A DNA stretch of 64,000 nt from Litoribacter populi (GCF_007483685.1 NZ_VMKN01000001.1:3528471-3592470); one strand, 5' to 3'. Numbered from the stretch's first letter, positions 36,237-44,553 are shown. The notes: generated from the letters alone by a model not told the origin. Numbers and translations: made by a program.

Positions 36237-37271
36237 ATGCTGACCACTTCCAGGGGGATTTCCTTCCTGTTGGCCTTGGCCATAGCAGCCCTGACGGTTG
36301 CTTTTCTATCCTTATTGGACGACGCCACGCCCACCCTTCTGGTGGTAGCGGGCGTGTTGTCCTTTTCCCTGCCTTACATACTGACCTACATCACCTTGGA
36401 ATTCCTCATTTTCAAGGAAATTTCCAATATCTACCATCTGCTGGAAAAGGTGCAGAAAAAAGACCTTTCGGATATCTCCGAACACTCCTACCGAACATCC
36501 ATCTCCCCGCTGCGCAAGATTAACCAGACGATCAACAGTTATGCGATTTCCAAAAACAAGGAAATCGAGACCCTGCAAAAAAACGCTGTTTTCCGGAAAG
36601 AATTCATTGCCGACATCTCCCACGAGCTGAAAACGCCAATTTTTGCCGCCCAGGGCTATGTACACACCTTGCTTGACGGAGCAGTGGAGGATGAGGAAGT
36701 AAGATATAAGTTTTTGAAAAGGGCTGCCAAAAGCCTCAACTCTCTAGACAAACTTGTGCAGGATCTACTCACCCTCAACCGTATGGAGAATGGAGTGGTG
36801 AAGTTCCATTTCGAGAACTTCGATCTCAAGAACATGATCCTTGAGGTCATCGAACAATTGGAGAATAAGGCCGATCGTAGAGATGTCCTAGTCAGATTCT
36901 ATTTTGACAAAAACGATAAGTTCATCACCCATGCCGACAAGGACAAAGTCTATCGTGTCTGCCAAAACCTTATTTCCAATGCCATAAAGTATAACCATGA
37001 CGGAGGGGAAGTCGTGATAAAATTAGAGAAAAAGAAGAACAAGCTTCATGTGAGCGTCAGGGACAATGGCAAGGGCATCCCTGAGGAAGATCTCAAGCGC
37101 ATCTTCGAAAGGTTCTATCGCGTCGAAAAGTCCCGTAGCCGGGAAGGCGGCGGCACCGGTCTTGGCCTCGCCATTGTCAAACATATCCTCGAAGGCCACA
37201 AAAGTAAGATTAAAGTGGAAAGTACGATTGGCAAGGGATCGACTTTTAGTTTTTCTCTGCCTGGGGCATAA
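36237..37271 (+). CDS. PhoR-like sensor histidine kinase
   Basis: Two adjacent membrane helices (about residues 10-27 and 33-56) with almost no periplasmic loop are followed by a linker and HisKA with His129 (DISHELKTP), then an HATPase domain (N box NLISNAIKYN, G1 RDNGKGIP, G2 GGGTGLGLAIV). The tiny extracytoplasmic loop is a feature of PhoR, which senses through membrane partners. It is translated 1 nt after the response regulator. A PAS domain is not evident between the membrane and HisKA. Confidence 0.92.
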   Translation: MLTTSRGISFLLALAIAALTVAFLSLLDDATPTLLVVAGVLSFSLPYILTYITLEFLIFKEISNIYHLLEKVQKKDLSDISEHSYRTSISPLRKINQTINSYAISKNKEIETLQKNAVFRKEFIADISHELKTPIFAAQGYVHTLLDGAVEDEEVRYKFLKRAAKSLNSLDKLVQDLLTLNRMENGVVKFHFENFDLKNMILEVIEQLENKADRRDVLVRFYFDKNDKFITHADKDKVYRVCQNLISNAIKYNHDGGEVVIKLEKKKNKLHVSVRDNGKGIPEEDLKRIFERFYRVEKSRSREGGGTGLGLAIVKHILEGHKSKIKVESTIGKGSTFSFSLPGA

Positions 37272-37362
37272 ATCTTTTCTAGTTTCCCAAAGATGGCCTA
37301 AATTAATTGGATAGTTTTAATTAATCCCTTAATTTCCCGTTTCATTAAATTATTTTAATAGG

Positions 37363-38106
37363 ATGAAACCTTCTTTACTTTTAAGCTTTCTCATCATTTT
37401 CCTCATTTCAGGTTGTAACCCTGAAGAAACACCATCAGCACCCGAATTCACCCTACAGGATGAATACTTTACTGTAGGAGAAGCCATCAGGTTTGCCCAT
37501 GTAAGCCAGGAGACCAATTACCAATGGGACTTCGGCAATGGCCAAACTTCCAACCTGCGCGAACCAAGTATTTCTTATGACGAACCGGGAATATACACTA
37601 TCAGCTTGACCATAGGGCCTTCAGCCCAAGAAAGGGTAGTACAACAAGATGTCAGAATTGGTCAGTTTATGATCTACGAAGTGCAGTTACTCAATTTTTT
37701 GGAAAACCATTGGCTACAAGGCGGAAATATTACAGATCCCCGGCAAGGCAGTGCTGATGTATTTTATCGGATAGTTGAATACGATCATGACAATGAGGAA
37801 GAGAAATATAAAATCCATTACCAAAGTGAGGTAACCCCAAATGTAGAGCAAAACGATCTTCCCTTGACCTGGGAAACGGAAAGCTTTCCATTAACCAAAA
37901 TCATCCATTTCTATGACCATAAAGACGGTAGAATCATAGCAACAAATGAATTTGCAACTTCTGATGAATGGGTTTTCAATAAGGAGGACAAAGAAGGGTC
38001 TATACTATATAGTAGAGGCGGGACAATTTATCCAGAGCCCGGAAGTGAAGGCATACCCATGTTTTCCAGAGTACAGGTGAAGTTTAGAGTAGAATTCCCG
38101 GCTTAA
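37363..38106 (+). CDS. PKD-like domain lipoprotein (paralogue 2)
   Basis: The 247-residue protein has a lipobox ISGC at residue 18, a PKD-like domain (YQWDFGNGQTSNLREPSISYDEPGIYTISLTI, about residues 45-85) and a C-terminal beta domain starting IGQFMIYEVQL. It shares this layout with the lipoprotein at 32393-33088. It starts 91 nt after the PhoR-like kinase and may be transcribed with it. An outer-membrane lipoprotein is likely; ligand and role are unknown. Confidence 0.8.
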   Translation: MKPSLLLSFLIIFLISGCNPEETPSAPEFTLQDEYFTVGEAIRFAHVSQETNYQWDFGNGQTSNLREPSISYDEPGIYTISLTIGPSAQERVVQQDVRIGQFMIYEVQLLNFLENHWLQGGNITDPRQGSADVFYRIVEYDHDNEEEKYKIHYQSEVTPNVEQNDLPLTWETESFPLTKIIHFYDHKDGRIIATNEFATSDEWVFNKEDKEGSILYSRGGTIYPEPGSEGIPMFSRVQVKFRVEFPA

Positions 38107-38270
38107 GAAGGGATTGTAAAAGCATATACTTTAGTTCCAGAGGTCATTAGATTAATTATTTTAAACAAAAATTCCTCGAAAAACCAACATCCCAAAAACA
38201 ATTTATCGCTAGAAAACTTTTAATAACAATAGACTTTAATAAAGTACTCATTTGTTTGTATGGTTTAAAA

Positions 38271-38302
38271 AAAATGGCTCGGGTGTTTTCCTGAGCTATT
38301 TT
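38271..38302 (+). terminator. Terminator after PKD lipoprotein 2
   Basis: A 13-bp stem with two G-U pairs (38271-38283 with 38290-38302) closes a 6-nt loop and continues in T residues. It is 165 nt past the lipoprotein stop, an AT-rich stretch in which I see no gene. Confidence 0.65.
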
Positions 38303-38415
38303 CTTTAACTATTATTATTGTTTCATCTCCAGAAAGGCCCATCCCCCTTCTTCAACATCAAATCCTGAAAGCATGGATTAAGCATGTTCATCCAATCGAT
38401 CTATAATCTAATCCT

Positions 38416-38598
38416 TTAGACTGTCTTGAGTCCTACTATTACAGTATGAAAAGTTCTGTTGAGGGCCAGTTCGGAATTGTTGGTAATGGAAAGTCCAAGG
38501 TCAAAATTAGCGACTTGATGCCCAAGCTCAATTCCATAATTTACCAAGTATGCTGAAGATGGGCGAAAAATCATTGATGGGATTCCGGAATCAACCAT
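38416..38598 (-). pseudogene. Possible remnant of a membrane-barrel-like gene
   Basis: A 60-codon frame with no start context reads ...LVNYGIELGHQVANFDLGLSITNNSELALNRTFHTVIVGLKTV. The alternating pattern looks like the last strands of an outer-membrane beta-barrel, ending in a stop. Upstream of it the frame is lost in family A repeat sequence (38625-38805). It may be the 3' scrap of a decayed gene; evidence is thin. Confidence 0.25.
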
Positions 38599-38624
38599 CG
38601 ACTTTTTAAACTATTCCTCCTCGA

Positions 38625-38805
38625 AGCCATGTTTCCCGCTGCGCCCGTTACGAATCCCTTTGCGGTCGCCGCGTGAAATTATATGATCTTTGCCAATCCG
38701 TGTTATCTGTGGTAAAGAACCTCCGCGAAGAGCAGCCTCTGCGAAACTCCTTTTAAAACTCTGTCTAAACTCTGTGTCCCATTTTAAACTCGTCTCTTCC
38801 AAAAT
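38625..38805. repeat. Dispersed repeat, family A, with extra GC-rich words
   Basis: It contains gcctctgcgaaactcc, aaaactctgtctaaactc and ctctgtgtcccatttta, plus gatctttgccaatccgtgtt and ctgtggtaaagaacc, all of which resemble words elsewhere in the window's intergenic DNA. It ends against the RluA-type promoter. No coding potential. Confidence 0.7.
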
Positions 38806-38809
38806 ATAA

Positions 38810-38841
38810 TTTTGATTCCATTTCTTTTCCCCTTAATTTTG
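38810..38841 (+). promoter_or_regulatory. Promoter of RluA-type gene (TTTTG-N19-TAATTTTG)
   Basis: TTTTG at 38810-38814 and TAATTTTG at 38834-38841 are 19 nt apart, an excellent match. Because the frame's TTG at 38812 lies within this promoter, the true start must be the ATG at 38869. Confidence 0.8.
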
Positions 38842-38868
38842 CGCCTTAATTGGAATGGCGCGAGCTGC

Positions 38869-39582
38869 ATGAAGAAAATAGATTTTGAGGACCTTATCCT
38901 GTTTGAAAGCGACGATTACCTGGTAATCAACAAGCCTCCCTATCTATCGACCTTAGACGATAGACATGAAGCGCAAAACATCCTGCATTTGGCCAAGATG
39001 TACACCCCTGATGCCCAGGTGTGTCATCGATTAGACAAGGAAACTTCGGGATGCCTGGTAATAGCCAAAAACCAGGAGGCTTATAGAAATATTGCGATAC
39101 AGTTTGAACACAGAAAAGTCGACAAAATCTACCATGCCGTGGCAGAGGGCATACATGAGTACGACAACTTGCTCGTGGACCGCAACCTGGTCGCCACCAA
39201 TAAAGGAATCGCCAAGGTAAACAAGGAAGGCAAACAAGCCACCACTTACTTCAACACCCTAAAGACCTACTATGCACACACTTTAATAGAGTGCAAGCCG
39301 GTCACCGGGAGACTCCATCAGATACGGGTGCATCTTGCCCACCTGAAGAGCCCCATCTGCGGTGATGAGACGTATGGAGGCAAGAACCTATACCTTTCAG
39401 ACCTAAAAAGACGATTCAACCTGAAAAAAGGCACCGATGAGCTTCCAATCATGCAAAGAGTGTCCTTACATGCGTACGCCATTGGGTTTGATGGCACAGA
39501 CGGCACCCGAATAGAGGTGACGGCCCCCTACCCGAAGGATTTCGCTGTATTGATCAAGCAGTTGGAAAAAACCGCACGATAA
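38869..39582 (+). CDS. RluA family pseudouridine synthase
   Basis: The 237-residue protein has the RluA catalytic motif HRLDKETSGCLVIAKN (catalytic Asp in RLDKETSG), the KPPYLSTLDDR opening and the GRLHQIRVHLAHLKSPICGDETYGG block. There is no N-terminal S4 domain. It isomerises uridine to pseudouridine in rRNA or tRNA; the exact site cannot be told. The ATG at 38869 is chosen because the promoter overlaps the upstream part of the frame. Confidence 0.92.
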   Translation: MKKIDFEDLILFESDDYLVINKPPYLSTLDDRHEAQNILHLAKMYTPDAQVCHRLDKETSGCLVIAKNQEAYRNIAIQFEHRKVDKIYHAVAEGIHEYDNLLVDRNLVATNKGIAKVNKEGKQATTYFNTLKTYYAHTLIECKPVTGRLHQIRVHLAHLKSPICGDETYGGKNLYLSDLKRRFNLKKGTDELPIMQRVSLHAYAIGFDGTDGTRIEVTAPYPKDFAVLIKQLEKTAR

Positions 39583-39637
39583 ACCCGAAGGCTTTTTTAG
39601 CTATTTCGGTGAAAATTAGGCAGTAAACTTCCAATTC

Positions 39638-39670
39638 TTTTGCATTAGAATTGAAAAGCTTCTATCTTTG
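39638..39670 (+). promoter_or_regulatory. rplM promoter (TTTTG-N20-TATCTTTG)
   Basis: TTTTG at 39638-39642 and TATCTTTG at 39663-39670 are 20 nt apart. A small hairpin (39673-39677 with 39683-39687) would form at the very 5' end of the ribosomal-protein transcript and may be a leader element. Confidence 0.75.
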
Positions 39671-39726
39671 TGTCCCTTTTTGAGGGAAAAATGTATTTAA
39701 CAAGCTAATTATTAAACATTTACACA

Positions 39727-40170
39727 GTGGATACTTTAAGTTATAAGACCATATCGGCAAACGACGCTACTGTACAGAAAGGCTGGATCGTAGTGGATGC
39801 CCAGTCCCAAGTACTTGGTAGATTTGCAAGTGAGGTAGCAAAAATCTTGAGAGGTAAGCACAAACCAAACTTTACCCCTCACGTAGACTGCGGCGACAAT
39901 GTGATTGTCATCAACGCAGACAAAGTTAGACTAACCGGAAGAAAGTGGAACGAGAAAGTATACGTTCGTCACACTGGCTACCCAGGAGGTCAGCGTATTG
40001 CTACTCCAAAGATGTTGATGGAGAAATCTCCAATCATCCTAGTTGAAAAAGCAGTAAGAGGTATGTTGCCTAAAAACAGATTGGGCAGAAAGCTTTACGG
40101 CAACCTGCACGTATATGCCGGAAGCGAGCACCCTCATGAAGCGCAACAACCAAAAGAAGTTAAATTTTAA
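39727..40170 (+). CDS. rplM: 50S ribosomal protein L13
   Basis: The 147-residue protein is complete L13 ([37 protein letters not shown]-like [30 protein letters not shown]). It uses a GTG start at 39727. L13 is an early 23S rRNA binder. It leads the operon rplM-rpsI-rpsB-tsf, the order usual in Bacteroidota, with an 11-nt gap to rpsI. Confidence 0.98.
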   Translation: MDTLSYKTISANDATVQKGWIVVDAQSQVLGRFASEVAKILRGKHKPNFTPHVDCGDNVIVINADKVRLTGRKWNEKVYVRHTGYPGGQRIATPKMLMEKSPIILVEKAVRGMLPKNRLGRKLYGNLHVYAGSEHPHEAQQPKEVKF

Positions 40171-40181
40171 TTCTGCACCTA

Positions 40182-40568
40182 ATGGAAGTTATCAATACAA
40201 TCGGTAGAAGAAAAACGTCTGTAGCAAGAATTTACATGCAGCCTGGTAAAGGTGAGATCACTGTTAACAACAGATCTCTTGAAGTTTACTTCCCTTTCGA
40301 CCTGCATCAAATTGTTGTGAAGCAACCTCTCGCTCTAGTGAACGAGAACGATGCCTATGACATCAATATCAATGTAGACGGCGGTGGTATCAAAGGACAA
40401 GCGGAAGCTGTTCGTATGGCCATCTCTAGAGCCCTTTGCCAGTTCAACGAAGAGCACAGAGGCGCATTGAAGAAGGAAGGTTTCCTTACTCGTGACCCAA
40501 GAATGGTAGAACGTAAGAAGCCAGGTAGAAGAAAAGCAAGAAGAAGATTCCAGTTCTCCAAGCGTTAA
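40182..40568 (+). CDS. rpsI: 30S ribosomal protein S9
   Basis: This 128-residue protein has the S9 signature (GRRKTSVARIYMQPGKGEITVN, GGGIKGQAEAVRMAISRAL) and the basic C-terminal tail KKPGRRKARRRFQFSKR, whose last residues reach the P-site tRNA. It is translated after rplM and 48 nt before rpsB, and is probably on the same transcript. Confidence 0.98.
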   Translation: MEVINTIGRRKTSVARIYMQPGKGEITVNNRSLEVYFPFDLHQIVVKQPLALVNENDAYDININVDGGGIKGQAEAVRMAISRALCQFNEEHRGALKKEGFLTRDPRMVERKKPGRRKARRRFQFSKR

Positions 40569-40616
40569 TCTGGAAGCTTGTTTCAACATATATTTTAAGA
40601 TACTTATATATCAATA

Positions 40617-41378
40617 ATGGCTAATATAGAATATAAAGACTTACTGGATGCTGGTGTTCACTTTGGACACTTAACAAGAAAGTGGGATCCTAGAATGGCG
40701 CCATACATCTTCATGGAGAAGAATGGCATCCATATCATCGACCTAAACAAAACGCTCGTTTGCCTTGAAGAAGCATCCAACGCAATCAAGCAGATCGTAA
40801 GATCAGGAAAGAAAATCATGTTCGTTGCTACCAAAAAGCAGGCGAAAGACTTAGTAGCTGAAGAAGCAAAAAGACTCAACATGCCATTCATCACCGAAAG
40901 ATGGTTGGGCGGTATGATGACCAACTTTGCTACTATCCGCAAGTCTTTGAAGAAGATGTCTACCATCGACAAAATGTCAAAGGATGACTCTTATAAAAAC
41001 CTTGCTAAGAAGGAGCGTTTGATGATCTCCAGACAAAGAGAGAAGCTTGAAAACGTATTGGGCGGTATTGCCGACCTTACCCGTCTTCCTGCGGCCCTAT
41101 TTGTAGTGGACATCAAAAGAGAACACATCGCTATCTCAGAAGCAAAAAAGCTTGGTATCCCTGTATTCGCATTGGTAGATACAAACTCCAACCCTAACGA
41201 GGTGGATTTCCCTATCCCAGCCAATGACGATGCGTATAAATCCATCTCTTTGCTAGTGAAAGCTATCGGTTCTGCAATCGAAGAAGGTCTATCTGAAAGA
41301 AAGAAAGACAAGGACGATTCTAAACTTGCCGAAGAAGAAGAGGCAAAAAGAGCCGTTGACGCTGACACCAAAGAGTAA
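40617..41378 (+). CDS. rpsB: 30S ribosomal protein S2
   Basis: The 253-residue S2 protein has [29 protein letters not shown] near the N-terminus and the [27 protein letters not shown] block, with an acidic/basic C-terminal extension (about residues 225-253) common in Bacteroidota. S2 joins the 30S subunit late and helps anchor S1. A strong hairpin lies between it and tsf. Confidence 0.98.
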   Translation: MANIEYKDLLDAGVHFGHLTRKWDPRMAPYIFMEKNGIHIIDLNKTLVCLEEASNAIKQIVRSGKKIMFVATKKQAKDLVAEEAKRLNMPFITERWLGGMMTNFATIRKSLKKMSTIDKMSKDDSYKNLAKKERLMISRQREKLENVLGGIADLTRLPAALFVVDIKREHIAISEAKKLGIPVFALVDTNSNPNEVDFPIPANDDAYKSISLLVKAIGSAIEEGLSERKKDKDDSKLAEEEEAKRAVDADTKE

Positions 41379-41400
41379 TCCACTATGATTATTTGATAAT

Positions 41401-41443
41401 GAAAAATTGAACATACGGTAAGCTTACCTATGTTCAATTTTTC
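41401..41443 (+). terminator. rpsB terminator or attenuator hairpin
   Basis: A 21-bp stem with one mismatch spans 41401-41443; its core GGTAAGCTTACC (41417-41428) is itself palindromic. T residues follow. A second weaker palindrome (CCTGTGG / CCACAGG, 41454-41477) and a family C tract (41548-41580) fill the remaining gap to tsf. Confidence 0.75.
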
Positions 41444-41659
41444 GTTATTACCCCCTGTGGCGGCCCTGCCCCACAGGCCTTAAATCCCGCTTAATTGCCA
41501 GTAAGTCCTGTGACCATAGAAAAGGTGGGTAAAGTCTCCCTTCAAGCCCTCTTCGGTCATCGGTCTTCGGTCTTCCTAACCCACCAACAGGAAAGTTAGG
41601 GAAAATGGCAACAAGCGGCCCATAAAGAAATTTAATATCACATTTTAACTCCTATAAAA

Positions 41660-42484
41660 ATGGCTATTACTGCACAAGAGGTAAACAAACTAAGACAAAT
41701 GACCGGAGCCGGTATGATGGACTGTAAAAAAGCCCTTACCGAAGCTGAAGGCGATTTCGACAAAGCTGTAGATATCCTTAGAAAAAAAGGTCAAAAAGTA
41801 TCTGCTTCCAGAGCTGACCGTGAAACCAAAGAGGGTGTAGTAGTGACTAAAGTGAGCGGCGACAAAGGTATCATCCTTTCCTTGACCTGCGAAACTGACT
41901 TTGTTGCTAAAAATGAAGAATTCGGCGCTTTCGCCAATTCAATCGCTGATCTGGCTGAGCAAAACAACGTTTCTTCCAAAGAAGAAATCATGGCCCTTCC
42001 TTACGAGTCTATTACAGTAGGTGAAAAAATCATCGAAATGACTGGTAAAATCGGTGAGAAAATCGACATCAGCCACTTCGAAATCGTAAAAGGCGAAGCT
42101 GTAGTTCCATATATCCACTCTAACGGTAAATTAGGTGTATTGGTAGCTTTGACTAACGTAAACGGTTCTGATGTAGAAGAAGCAGGCAAAGACGTGGCTA
42201 TGCAAATTGCAGCCATGAACCCTGTAGCTGTTGATAAGGACGGCGTGGACGCTTCTACTGTAGAAAGAGAAATCGAAGTGGGTAAAGACCAAGCAAGACA
42301 AGAAGGCAAGCCTGAAGAAATGCTTGAGAAAATCGCCATGGGTAAATTGCAGAAGTTCTACAAAGAAAACACTTTGTTGAGCCAGTCTTTTGTGAAAGAC
42401 AACAGCAAGACCATCGCTCAATACCTTGACAGCGTATCCAAAGGATTGACCGTAGTAGACTTTAAGAGAATCTCTATCGGATAA
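41660..42484 (+). CDS. tsf: Translation elongation factor Ts
   Basis: The 274-residue protein has the EF-Ts UBA-like N-terminus (VNKLRQMTGAGMMDCKKALTEAEGDFDKAVDILRKKG), the TDFVAKNEEF segment and the C-terminal subdomain ending in KENTLLSQSFVKD. It recycles EF-Tu by GDP/GTP exchange. A strong intergenic hairpin separates it from rpsB and an intrinsic terminator follows, so it may be transcribed mainly from its own start. Confidence 0.98.
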   Translation: MAITAQEVNKLRQMTGAGMMDCKKALTEAEGDFDKAVDILRKKGQKVSASRADRETKEGVVVTKVSGDKGIILSLTCETDFVAKNEEFGAFANSIADLAEQNNVSSKEEIMALPYESITVGEKIIEMTGKIGEKIDISHFEIVKGEAVVPYIHSNGKLGVLVALTNVNGSDVEEAGKDVAMQIAAMNPVAVDKDGVDASTVEREIEVGKDQARQEGKPEEMLEKIAMGKLQKFYKENTLLSQSFVKDNSKTIAQYLDSVSKGLTVVDFKRISIG

Positions 42485-42512
42485 TTTCCTTTAGGAAATA
42501 CCATAATTAAAG

Positions 42513-42536
42513 ACCCCGGGCTGTAAAGTCCGGGGT
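42513..42536 (+). terminator. tsf terminator
   Basis: A GC-rich 7-bp stem (42513-42519 with 42530-42536) with a 10-nt loop is followed by a run of T residues, 29 nt past the tsf stop. Confidence 0.85.
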
Positions 42537-42560
42537 TTTGTTTTTTTTGGTTGTGTTTTA

Positions 42561-42700
42561 AAATAGCCACTAAGACTCTAAGGCGCAAAGAGATGGGTTG
42601 CAGCTGTTCCAGGTTCCTGACTCCATTAAACATTAGTGCATTCGTGGCAATTTGACCTGAACCACTGAGTCAGGAGTCTCTGAATCCCTCCTTAACTATT
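42561..42700. repeat. Double-hairpin intergenic repeat, family B (copy 1, diverged)
   Basis: It contains gttccaggttcctgactcc, gtgcattcgtggcaattt and gagtcaggagtctctga in a scrambled order relative to the copies at 43433-43510 and 44426-44530, and is preceded by a ctaaggcgcaaagag tract similar to 44640-44690. Confidence 0.65.
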
Positions 42701-42722
42701 CAGGCAGTATTTTTCACAAACA

Positions 42723-43067
42723 CTACGGTCGAATCTGATTAATAATTTGGCTTATTTCTTTATCAAGACCTGGAAGGATGTCAGTCACCACCGCCCAAAC
42801 GGCCAGCAGATCCACGCCGAAATAACCGTGAATTAGTTTATCTCTCATTCCTGCAATTCTTTTCCATTGCACTTGTGGATGCTTGCGTTTTAGTTCTTCG
42901 GAAAGATACTTACTAGCCTCCCCAATAATCTCAAAATTTCTAATTACGGCATCATGAATAAGAGAGTTGCTTAGAAACTCCCCTTCGGAAATTCCATTTG
43001 TATAGGCTTGAATCTTATGAATGCTCCCTTGGACGTGATATAAAAAAATCAAATCATTTTTCTGCAT
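42723..43067 (-). CDS. hepT: HepT-like ribonuclease toxin (DUF86)
   Basis: The helical protein of 114 residues carries the HEPN motif R-x4-H-x-Y as RDKLIHGY (Arg75, His80, Tyr82), the active site of HepT RNases, and the IGEASKYLSEEL helix typical of DUF86. In MntA-HepT systems the nucleotidyltransferase antitoxin blocks HepT by adding AMP to the Tyr. The gene overlaps mntA by 14 bp. The ATG at 43067 (MQKNDLIFLYH) is used; eight upstream codons in frame belong to the mntA end. Confidence 0.9.
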   Translation of the reverse strand: MQKNDLIFLYHVQGSIHKIQAYTNGISEGEFLSNSLIHDAVIRNFEIIGEASKYLSEELKRKHPQVQWKRIAGMRDKLIHGYFGVDLLAVWAVVTDILPGLDKEISQIINQIRP

Positions 43068-43347
43068 AAAAAATTTCGTGGATGCTCTCATTAATATGGC
43101 CCATAAGTCTAGGAGAAATAGCCTGCTTGGTCAAGAGGTCCACCTGCACACCTAGTACTTCCGTCAATTCCATTTCAGCACCGATGATATCCAAAAGATT
43201 TACAGTGCCTTGAAATTCAACCAAAACATCAAGATCACTTCCACTGTGATTTTCATTCCTGGCGTAGGAACCAAAAACACTGATGGATTTAGGGCCCAGC
43301 GGTTGCAGCACCCTAATGATAGCATCTCTCTGAGTTTCAGAAATCAT
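43054..43347 (-). CDS. mntA: MntA-like nucleotidyltransferase antitoxin
   Basis: The 97-residue protein has the minimal nucleotidyltransferase motif GSYARNENHSGSDLDVLV (Gly26-Ser27, Asp38, Asp40) and a third acidic residue Asp70 in VQVDLL. It is expected to AMPylate and silence the HepT toxin encoded downstream. Gene order, 14-bp overlap and small size are those of MntA-HepT modules. It is flanked by family B repeats, as accessory DNA would be. Confidence 0.9.
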   Translation of the reverse strand: MISETQRDAIIRVLQPLGPKSISVFGSYARNENHSGSDLDVLVEFQGTVNLLDIIGAEMELTEVLGVQVDLLTKQAISPRLMGHINESIHEIFYAEK

Positions 43348-43432
43348 CGCAATTTAATTTTACTTATTAAACAGATTACGAGTAAAAATGGTTGGGGCTA
43401 ATTACATCCTGATTACCTTCAAGTTCTGGTTA

Positions 43433-43511
43433 TTCCAGGTCTCTGACCTGGAACTGCTGAGTTAGGAGTCTCAGACTTCATTATAAATTCGTGCATTCGT
43501 GGCTTTTACCC
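43433..43511. repeat. Double-hairpin intergenic repeat, family B (copy 2)
   Basis: A 9-bp hairpin TTCCAGGTC-tct-GACCTGGAA (43433-43453) is followed by gttaggagtctcagactt and aaattcgtgcattcgtggc. The first hairpin is identical to that of copy 3; the second has lost pairing. Confidence 0.85.
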
Positions 43512-43533
43512 CCCCTTTCTCTTTTCTCTTCTT

Positions 43534-44187
43534 CTATATCATCCCCAAATATTCGCTATTTGAAATCCAGTACCTTTTTTTTCCCGGACTGTACCTACTG
43601 AAAGCAATATAGGCATAGGTCTGACCTTGCCACTTGCCGGGATAAGGAAGTTTGAGTTCTTGGGCACCTTCAAGCCTTCCATTCCCCTCCAAGACATACT
43701 CCTGCCAGTTTTCCTTCTCGTGCACCAATACCAACATCACTCTATCAATAGGTTTGGCTGAGCCCATAAAAGAATTATTTTTCCAGGTGAAGAAGACGGT
43801 AGCATCATCCTTCCAGGCCACTTTGGCTTCCATTGGCCCTTCCAGATTCCCCTTACTTACCAAGACCCTCTGAGGGTCTATCCTATAGTAACTTGTCAAT
43901 CCAATTATGGCATTGCTTTGGGCATACCCCACAGCCACATTTATTGCAGAGCGCATGCCCAGCACCTCATTCTGAAACCCAAACCGAACTATCGGAGCAA
44001 ATTTTTTCATAAAAGTTGATGCAACTCCAAATTTGCTTTGATTGATTTTCTGAACTTGGGAGGAAGGTCGCTTCCCTCCACTCTTATTTGGCTTAGCTCT
44101 TACGTAACTGACACTATTCACTTTGTAATAAACAAACCCATCGACTTTGCCCTGAAAGCCTGCTGTGAAACCTATGTTTTTTCCCAT
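43534..44187 (-). CDS. DUF6266 family protein
   Basis: The 217-residue protein opens with GFTAGFQGKVDGFVYYKVNSVSYVRAKPNKSGGKRPSSQVQKINQSKF, the pattern of DUF6266 proteins found in Bacteroidota, and has beta-rich segments near the C-terminus. No signal peptide or membrane helix is evident. The function is unknown. It follows the HepT/MntA pair and lies in the repeat-rich islet, with an AT-rich 600-nt upstream region. Confidence 0.7.
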   Translation of the reverse strand: MGKNIGFTAGFQGKVDGFVYYKVNSVSYVRAKPNKSGGKRPSSQVQKINQSKFGVASTFMKKFAPIVRFGFQNEVLGMRSAINVAVGYAQSNAIIGLTSYYRIDPQRVLVSKGNLEGPMEAKVAWKDDATVFFTWKNNSFMGSAKPIDRVMLVLVHEKENWQEYVLEGNGRLEGAQELKLPYPGKWQGQTYAYIAFSRYSPGKKRYWISNSEYLGMI

Positions 44188-44425
44188 ATAAAGTGTTTTA
44201 GGTTATTTTGATTATAGTATAAATACAACCGAAAATACTCTTACACCCGACCACTTACAAATGAATACGCACTATCCAACAAAATTTGCATAAAATTACA
44301 CAATTCAGCATCCCATTTCATTACATCATCAGTTCCCTTCCGATTAAAATCCGAAGAAAATCTGAAAATCATATGGGATATTACCCAATATTATAATCCT
44401 ACACTAATGATATCACTCTTGGTTG

Positions 44426-44530
44426 TTCCAGGTCTCTGACCTGGAACCCTGAGTCAGGAGTCTCTGACTCCATTTAAATTCGTGCATTCGAGGCAATTCC
44501 CACCAGGTCAGGAGTCACTGACCATTCCCA
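44426..44530. repeat. Double-hairpin intergenic repeat, family B (copy 3, best)
   Basis: Two hairpins of the same design follow each other: TTCCAGGTC-tct-GACCTGGAA (44426-44446) and GGAGTC-tct-GACTCC (44457-44471), then aaattcgtgcattcgaggc and a decayed half copy (ggtcaggagtcactgacc, 44504-44522). All loops or near-loops read tct or similar. Confidence 0.85.
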
Positions 44531-44553
44531 CAGTTGTGGCAGTTAATTAATCT

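Noticed and set aside
38625-38805. The 63-codon minus frame at 38611-38802.
   Set aside because: It lies inside repeat DNA and reads through the repeat words without any start or domain sign.
38812-38868. TTG start for the RluA-type protein (also TTGs at 11683, 21998, 34542, 47584).
   Set aside because: Promoter boxes or terminators overlap several of them and family starts match the downstream ATGs.
42561-44530. CRISPR-like repeats.
   Set aside because: Copies are not evenly spaced, spacers differ widely in length and hold genes; no cas gene is present.
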